In this document: positions 5,194-9,250 of the stretch, one piece after another | Position numbering within the stretch: position 1 is the stretch's first letter | Layout: each line of letters begins with the position of its first letter | Position numbers and translations under genes: made by a program | Source: Flavobacterium psychrophilum | Lineage (GTDB): Bacteria > Bacteroidota > Bacteroidia > Flavobacteriales > Flavobacteriaceae | Assembly (NCBI GenBank): GCA_022729635.1 | Contig: DZAU01000074.1 | Coordinates: 1-9,250 of the forward strand | DNA: 9,250 nt | Direction of reading: 5' to 3' | Notes under the pieces: generated by a model | The model's input: the letters and a program-made list of their open reading frames with translations, nothing else | Told to the model about the DNA's origin: nothing | Databases searched by the model: none

Positions 5194-5396
5194 ACGACAT
5201 CATTGAAATTAACTTTGGAACCTTTTCCATTTTTAATATCTAAATCGCCCTGTTTTATCATTTCATTAAATTCAGTACTATAAACACTTTCGTCATTTTT
5301 ATTGTTTTTAGTTTCAAATTTTACTTTTATCGAGTTTAAGAAATCTTTGATAACTTGAAGTTTTTCTGTTTCAGTATATATAATTAATGTTTCCAT
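5184..5396 (-). CDS. Antitoxin of the YoeB-type module (DUF2683-like)
   Basis: This 70-residue protein is encoded immediately before the YoeB-like toxin and overlaps it by 10 bases. An N-terminal [25 protein letters not shown] segment of strand-helix character is followed by a polar linker ([11 protein letters not shown]). The C-terminal stretch [21 protein letters not shown] (39-59) then V-N-F-N-D-V-V-W-K is typical of the short Bacteroidetes antitoxins paired with Txe/YoeB toxins, rather than classical Phd/YefM. I recall this family as DUF2683-like. By family analogy the C-terminal half wraps and inhibits the toxin, and the complex may autorepress the promoter just upstream (5418-5450). No obvious DNA-binding motif is visible. 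The role is supported mainly by position and the overlap. Confidence 0.82.
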   Translation of the reverse strand: METLIIYTETEKLQVIKDFLNSIKVKFETKNNKNDESVYSTEFNEMIKQGDLDIKNGKGSKVNFNDVVWK

Positions 5397-5417
5397 TTTG
5401 ATGAGTTTATTGATTTA

Positions 5418-5450
5418 CAAATGTAATTAATTTTCAAATTGGTTTCACAA
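5418..5450 (-). promoter_or_regulatory. Promoter of the antitoxin-toxin-globin operon
   Basis: Minus-strand TTG (5450-5448) and TACATTTG (5425-5418) are separated by 22 bases. Both match the Bacteroidetes sigma factor consensus (TTG, 17-23 bases, TAnnTTTG), making this the only complete two-part match in the window. The -7 box ends about 21 bases before the antitoxin ATG. The region between is AT-rich and could hold an autoregulatory operator, but no clear palindrome was seen. Confidence 0.65.
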
Positions 5451-5464
5451 CGAAAAAATCCTTT

Positions 5465-5493
5465 CATAAAATCCTTTTCGAAAGGATTTTATG
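5465..5493 (-). terminator. Hairpin terminator after gcvP
   Basis: A perfect 13-bp stem (5465-5477 with 5481-5493, loop TCG) begins 18 bases after the gcvP stop. On the transcript it is followed by AAAGGA and six U residues. The downstream arm is followed by a second partial copy of itself (AAAGGATTTT at 5464-5455), which could pair alternatively with the upstream arm. Confidence 0.8.
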
Positions 5494-5511
5494 GTTTAAA
5501 TGGTTTTTCAA

Positions 5512-8355
5512 TTACATATAGGCTTCAATCGGGGCACAACTACAAACCAAATTTCTGTCGCCATAAGCTTCGTCAGCACGACGTACTGTTGGCCAGAATT
5601 TGTTTTCAGCAATATAATCTAACGGAAATGCAGCTTGTTTTCTGCTATAAGGAAATTCCCAGTTATCAGTTGTAAGCATTGCCAAAGTGTGCGGTGAATT
5701 TTTCAAAACATTGTTTTTTTCTTCCAATGTTGAAGCTTCAATCTCTTTTCTGATGGCAATCATTGCCTCACAAAAACGGTCTAATTCTTCTAAGTTTTCG
5801 CTTTCTGTTGGTTCAATCATCAAGGTTCCAGCTACAGGAAATGAAACTGTTGGTGCGTGAAAACCATAATCCATCAAACGTTTCGCAATATCAGTAACTT
5901 CAATTCCTTTTTGTTTAAAAGGGCGACATTCCAAAATCATTTCGTGAGCTGCACGACCCATTTCGCCAGAATATAAAGTATCATAATGCCCGTTTAATTT
6001 TTCTTTGATATAATTGGCATTCAAAATGGCATATTCGGTAGAATTTTTTAATCCTTCTGCGCCAAGCATCGAGATATAACCATAAGAAATCAAACATACT
6101 AAAGCTGAACCATAAGGTGCAGATGATATTGCAGTTATGCCATTTTTGCCTCCAACATCTAATAATGGATTTGATGGTAAAAACGGAACTAATTGTTCGG
6201 CAACACATATTGGTCCAACTCCTGGTCCGCCACCGCCGTGAGGAATGGCAAAGGTTTTATGCAAATTTAAGTGACAAACGTCAGCACCAATTGTTGCGGG
6301 ATTTGTCAAACCAACTTGTGCATTCATATTGGCACCATCCATATAAACTTGTCCGCCGTTGTCGTGAATGATTTGTGTAATTTCTTTGATGGCACTTTCA
6401 AAAACCCCGTGAGTGGATGGATACGTTACCATCAAACAAGATAAATTAGCTGCGTGTTGAATGGCTTTTTCACGTAAATCTTCCACGTCAATATTTCCGT
6501 TTTCCAAAGTTTTGGTAACAATAACTTTCATTCCTGCCATTGCTGCCGAAGCAGGATTTGTTCCGTGAGCCGATGAAGGAATTAAAGCGATATTTCTGTG
6601 GTGATTGCCTCGTGACTGATGATAGGCGCGAATAACCATAAGCCCTGTGTATTCTCCTTGTGCACCGGAATTAGGTTGTAAAGTTGTTCCAGCAAATCCA
6701 GTAATTACGCTCAACTGATTTTCCAGCTTTTGTAACATTTCTTGATAACCTTGCGCTTGATCTAATGGTGCAAATGGGTGAATGTTGTTCCAATTGGCGT
6801 TGCTTAACGGAAGCATTTCGGCTGCGGCATTCAATTTCATTGTACAAGAACCAAGAGAAATCATCGAATGATTCAAGGACAAATCTTTGCGTTCCAGCAT
6901 TTTGATGTAACGCATCAAAGCGGTTTCTGAATGGTATTTATTGAAAACATCGTGTTGTAAAAACGTCGATTTTCTTTCTAAATTAGAAGGGAAATGATTG
7001 TTTTCAGTCAAGGCTTCAATGGTGTTTGCCTGAGTACCTTTTGCGGAAGCGAAAATGCCAACAATTTTATTGACATCAGCAATGCTAGTCGTTTCATTTA
7101 AAGAAATGGAAACCGTATTTTCGTCAATATAATAGAAATTGACTTCGTGTTGTTCGGCGATTGTTTTTATTTTATTGGCATCAGCTTTTATAACAATGGT
7201 ATCGAAATAAGCTGAGTTGGTTTGTTTGTAATCTAATTTTACTAACTCATCCTCCAAAGTCGCAGTCAAAGAGTGAGTTTTATTGGCAATATATTGCAAG
7301 CCTTTTGGACCGTGATAAACAGCATACATTCCAGCCATAACCGATAGTAATACTTGAGCTGTACAAATATTAGAAGTTGCCTTGTCGCGTTTGATGTGTT
7401 GCTCGCGAGTTTGCAATGCCATACGAAGCGCACGATTTCCGTCTGTGTCAACGGTAATTCCGATAATTCTTCCAGGCATACTTCTTTTGTACTCGTCTTT
7501 TGTGGCAAAATAGGCAGCGTGTGGTCCGCCATAACCTAACGGAATTCCGAAACGTTGTGTGGTTCCAAGAACGACGGCTGCGCCCATTTCTCCGGGTGGA
7601 GTTAGTTTAGCCAAACTCAAAATATCGGCTGCAACGGCAACATTTATTTCGTTTTCTTTTGCTTTGGCAATAAAATCGGAATAATTATATACTTGACCGT
7701 ATTTTCCAGGATATTGAAGGATTGCTCCAAAAAATTCGGCGGAGAAATCAAATGTCGTGTGGTTTCCTATTACTAATTCTACTCCAATTGGTGCTGAACG
7801 AGTTTCTAAAACCGATAAAGTTTGGGGTAAAATTTCCTCGGAAACAAAGAATTTATTGGTATTGTTTTTCTTTTGGTCACGAGTTCTAACATCGAATAAA
7901 AGTGCCATCGCTTCGGCAGCGGCGGTTCCTTCGTCTAGCAAGGAAGCGTTGGCTATTTCCATTCCGGTGAGTTCGATAACCATCGTTTGGAAATTTAAAA
8001 TCGCTTCTAAACGACCTTGTGCAATTTCGGCTTGATAAGGTGTGTAAGCGGTGTACCAACCCGGATTTTCAAAAATATTTCTTTGAATCACGGCAGGAAC
8101 AATGGCTTGATTGTATCCCAAACCAATGTAGGATTGAAAGACTTTGTTTTTATTCCCCAACTGTGAAATATGATTTGAATATTCATATTCAGTCATTGCC
8201 GGGTCTAAATTTAGTGGTGCTTTTAAGCGAATATCATCTGGAATGGTTTCGTAAATGAGTTGTTCCAGTGTTGCTGCACCAATGGTTTTTAACATATTTT
8301 GTAGGTCATTTTCTCTTGGTCCAATGTGTCTTAAAGCAAAAGCATCTGTTTTCAT
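5512..8355 (-). CDS. gcvP: Glycine dehydrogenase (decarboxylating), P-protein of the glycine cleavage system
   Basis: This cytosolic PLP enzyme decarboxylates glycine and passes the aminomethyl group to the lipoyl arm of GcvH; with GcvT and Lpd it feeds 5,10-methylene-THF. From the ATG at 8355 the protein has 947 residues, starting MKTDAFALRHIGPRE, and is the single-chain form with both halves fused. The N-terminal half includes GYGGPHAAYFA (about 274-284). The C-terminal half has SSAHGTNPASA (594-604), the PLP lysine Lys700 in HLNLHKTF, and the glycine-rich loop GGGGPGVG (707-714). A longer frame with a TTG at 8388 exists, but that TTG is part of the promoter-like TAAATTTG, so I reject it. 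No glycine-riboswitch-like leader fits in the short upstream gap. gcvT and gcvH are not in the window, as is common in Flavobacteria. Confidence 0.97.
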   Translation of the reverse strand: MKTDAFALRHIGPRENDLQNMLKTIGAATLEQLIYETIPDDIRLKAPLNLDPAMTEYEYSNHISQLGNKNKVFQSYIGLGYNQAIVPAVIQRNIFENPGWYTAYTPYQAEIAQGRLEAILNFQTMVIELTGMEIANASLLDEGTAAAEAMALLFDVRTRDQKKNNTNKFFVSEEILPQTLSVLETRSAPIGVELVIGNHTTFDFSAEFFGAILQYPGKYGQVYNYSDFIAKAKENEINVAVAADILSLAKLTPPGEMGAAVVLGTTQRFGIPLGYGGPHAAYFATKDEYKRSMPGRIIGITVDTDGNRALRMALQTREQHIKRDKATSNICTAQVLLSVMAGMYAVYHGPKGLQYIANKTHSLTATLEDELVKLDYKQTNSAYFDTIVIKADANKIKTIAEQHEVNFYYIDENTVSISLNETTSIADVNKIVGIFASAKGTQANTIEALTENNHFPSNLERKSTFLQHDVFNKYHSETALMRYIKMLERKDLSLNHSMISLGSCTMKLNAAAEMLPLSNANWNNIHPFAPLDQAQGYQEMLQKLENQLSVITGFAGTTLQPNSGAQGEYTGLMVIRAYHQSRGNHHRNIALIPSSAHGTNPASAAMAGMKVIVTKTLENGNIDVEDLREKAIQHAANLSCLMVTYPSTHGVFESAIKEITQIIHDNGGQVYMDGANMNAQVGLTNPATIGADVCHLNLHKTFAIPHGGGGPGVGPICVAEQLVPFLPSNPLLDVGGKNGITAISSAPYGSALVCLISYGYISMLGAEGLKNSTEYAILNANYIKEKLNGHYDTLYSGEMGRAAHEMILECRPFKQKGIEVTDIAKRLMDYGFHAPTVSFPVAGTLMIEPTESENLEELDRFCEAMIAIRKEIEASTLEEKNNVLKNSPHTLAMLTTDNWEFPYSRKQAAFPLDYIAENKFWPTVRRADEAYGDRNLVCSCAPIEAYM

Positions 8356-8385
8356 GTAGTGGTAAAAGTGTTGTTTTTTGAGCCG

Positions 8386-8393
8386 CAAATTTA
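8386..8393 (-). promoter_or_regulatory. Putative -7 promoter element (TAAATTTG) for gcvP
   Basis: TAAATTTG fits TAnnTTTG and is followed by GCGG. It ends 30 bases before the gcvP ATG (8355), giving a leader of roughly 20-25 bases. A TTG -33 element at standard spacing is not visible. The same TAAATTTGCG string occurs at the methyltransferase promoter candidate. Confidence 0.5.
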
Positions 8394-8479
8394 GGGATTA
8401 TTATCAGAAGAAGCGGTTCGTGAACTATTGATTTTCAAGAATTTTTCAACTAAACGAGTGTCTTATTAACAGCGTTATG

Positions 8480-8487
8480 TATTTTTG
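8480..8487 (+). promoter_or_regulatory. Possible -7 element (TATTTTTG) for the UbiA-like gene
   Basis: TATTTTTG fits TAnnTTTG but ends only 4 bases before the ATG at 8492, so transcription would start at or very near the start codon, giving a leaderless or near-leaderless mRNA. No TTG is seen 17-23 bases upstream. The match may be chance. Confidence 0.3.
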
Positions 8488-8491
8488 TGGA

Positions 8492-9250
8492 ATGAAGATT
8501 TTCAGACAAATTGTTGATTTTTATATTGAAAGCAGTATTCACGTGGCTTTTGCCGTGTATTGTTTGGTTGAGATTACTGTTTTTTCAAATCATTTGAATT
8601 CTATAGACTATTTAAGTGTTTGTGTTTTTTTTGGAACTGTTTTGGGCTATAATTTTCTGAAATATTTTGAAGTTTTTAGAAAAGGATTTTTTCGTTCCAA
8701 TAAATATTATACAATTCTTGCCGTAAGTATTTTGGCTGGAATAGGATTTTTGGTTTCTTTTTATTTATTGAAAAATAATATTCAAAAACTAATTTTGCTT
8801 TCAGGATTTTTCGTTTTGATTTATCCTTTTTTGAGAAAATACGGTTGGCTGAAACTTTTCTTGGTGAGTTTTGTGGTCACTTTTATAACGGCTTATATTC
8901 CGTTTCAAACTGAAAAAGGAATGCCTTTAGAATTTTACTTAACCCTAATTCAACGCTTTTTTATACTAATCAGTTTGCTGATTCCATTCGAAATAATGGA
9001 CAGCAAAACCGATGATAAATCCTTGAATACCTTACCGCAACTATTTGGCATCAACAGCACTAAAATGCTTGGGATTTTACTTGCGATTCCGTTTATTATT
9101 TTAGAGTTTTTAAAACCAAATCCAAGCTATTTAGTGCTACCAATTGGGATTATTACGGTACTATTTATAGATTTCACCGAATGGAAAAGAAATAAGTATT
9201 ACACTTCTTTTTGGGTCGAAAGTGTTCCTATTTTGTGGTGGATTTTATTG
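8492..9250 (+). CDS. UbiA-like polytopic membrane protein (3' end beyond window)
   Basis: An open frame of 253 codons runs from the ATG at 8492 to the right edge without a stop. It begins MKIFRQIVDFYIESSIHVAF and is very hydrophobic, with about eight or nine predicted membrane segments (about 14-31, 40-58, 73-93, 98-114, 118-137, 147-166, 193-208, 213-228, 242 onward). GYNFLKY (52-58) lies where UbiA prenyltransferases carry N-D-x-x-D, and PFEIMDSKTDD (165-175) then TLPQLFG (180-186) resembles the second Asp-rich motif and following T-x-P-x-x-x-G. I recognise this as the Flavobacteriia-type UbiA-like family usually annotated as hypothetical. The first Asp motif is lost, so prenyltransferase activity is doubtful. 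It is transcribed divergently from gcvP across a 136-base gap with no other gene. The start is the first ATG of the frame, and N-terminal residues look family-typical. Confidence 0.8.
   Translation, partial: MKIFRQIVDFYIESSIHVAFAVYCLVEITVFSNHLNSIDYLSVCVFFGTVLGYNFLKYFEVFRKGFFRSNKYYTILAVSILAGIGFLVSFYLLKNNIQKLILLSGFFVLIYPFLRKYGWLKLFLVSFVVTFITAYIPFQTEKGMPLEFYLTLIQRFFILISLLIPFEIMDSKTDDKSLNTLPQLFGINSTKMLGILLAIPFIILEFLKPNPSYLVLPIGIITVLFIDFTEWKRNKYYTSFWVESVPILWWILL

Noticed and set aside
5439..5675. 78-residue plus-strand frame across the gcvP terminator and 3' end
   Set aside because: It reads through the hairpin and antisense to conserved GcvP sequence, with no recognisable domain.
5981..8258. Several 60-90 residue frames on both strands inside gcvP
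   Set aside because: They overlap a strongly conserved long gene, have no recognisable motifs, and have the composition of out-of-frame translation.
8356..8388. TTG-initiated 11-residue N-terminal extension of GcvP
   Set aside because: The TTG is the end of a TAAATTTG promoter core and the extension does not resemble the family N-terminus.
8356..8491. Glycine riboswitch upstream of gcvP
   Set aside because: The space between the promoter core and the ATG is about 30 bases, too short for the aptamer, and no conserved riboswitch sequence is visible.
1..9250. CRISPR array, insertion sequence, prophage or integrative element
   Set aside because: No spaced palindromic repeats, transposase, integrase or target-site duplications were seen; the only repeats are short dispersed and heptamer elements.

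Overview
The window looks like chromosomal DNA of a flavobacterium (Bacteroidetes, probably Flavobacterium or a close relative). It is AT-rich, start codons lack clear Shine-Dalgarno sequences, and TAnnTTTG promoter cores typical of Bacteroidetes occur in several gaps. The closest family matches I recall (single-chain GcvP, DUF4160/DUF2442, group III truncated globin, a UbiA-like 'PFEI.D' membrane protein) are also common there. Genes are densely packed and no gap exceeds about 130 bases. No tRNA, rRNA, CRISPR array, transposase or phage gene was seen.

Layout, left to right. (1) 1-1228, minus strand: an Mla-type lipid-transport ABC pair, the permease (MlaE family) followed by its ATPase (MlaF family), which runs off the left edge just before Walker B. 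(2) 1357-1838, plus strand: a two-gene cassette of small proteins, DUF4160 then DUF2442, whose 3' end overlaps the convergent glycosyltransferase gene by 4 bases. (3) 1835-3310, minus strand: a small methyltransferase-like gene and a family 2 glycosyltransferase gene, 21 bases apart. Short dispersed repeats have entered the coding sequence at each end of the methyltransferase and at the start of the glycosyltransferase. (4) 3423-4481, minus: a KAS III (FabH-like) paralogue with an intact Cys-His-Asn triad. (5) 4552-5396, minus: a YoeB-type toxin-antitoxin pair followed after 15 bases by a group III truncated haemoglobin; a promoter lies upstream and a 17-bp hairpin terminator closes the unit. 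(6) 5512-8355, minus: gcvP, the glycine cleavage P-protein, with its own promoter core and terminator. (7) 8492-9250, plus: a UbiA-like polytopic membrane protein, cut by the right edge.

Functionally this is mostly housekeeping: outer-membrane lipid homeostasis, glycine catabolism and one-carbon supply, acyl-chain condensation, and glycan or small-molecule modification. Two accessory cassettes, DUF4160/DUF2442 and YoeB/antitoxin, are interspersed. I found no strong evidence for a wholly new multi-gene system. The most distinctive features are the non-coding repeats: an inverted pair of C-rich/GAAGG repeats translated as protein ends, a GTCATTGCGAGG-type repeat supplying a candidate start codon, and two related heptamer tandem arrays (AGTTATG and AGTTAGA) lying upstream of promoter-like motifs.
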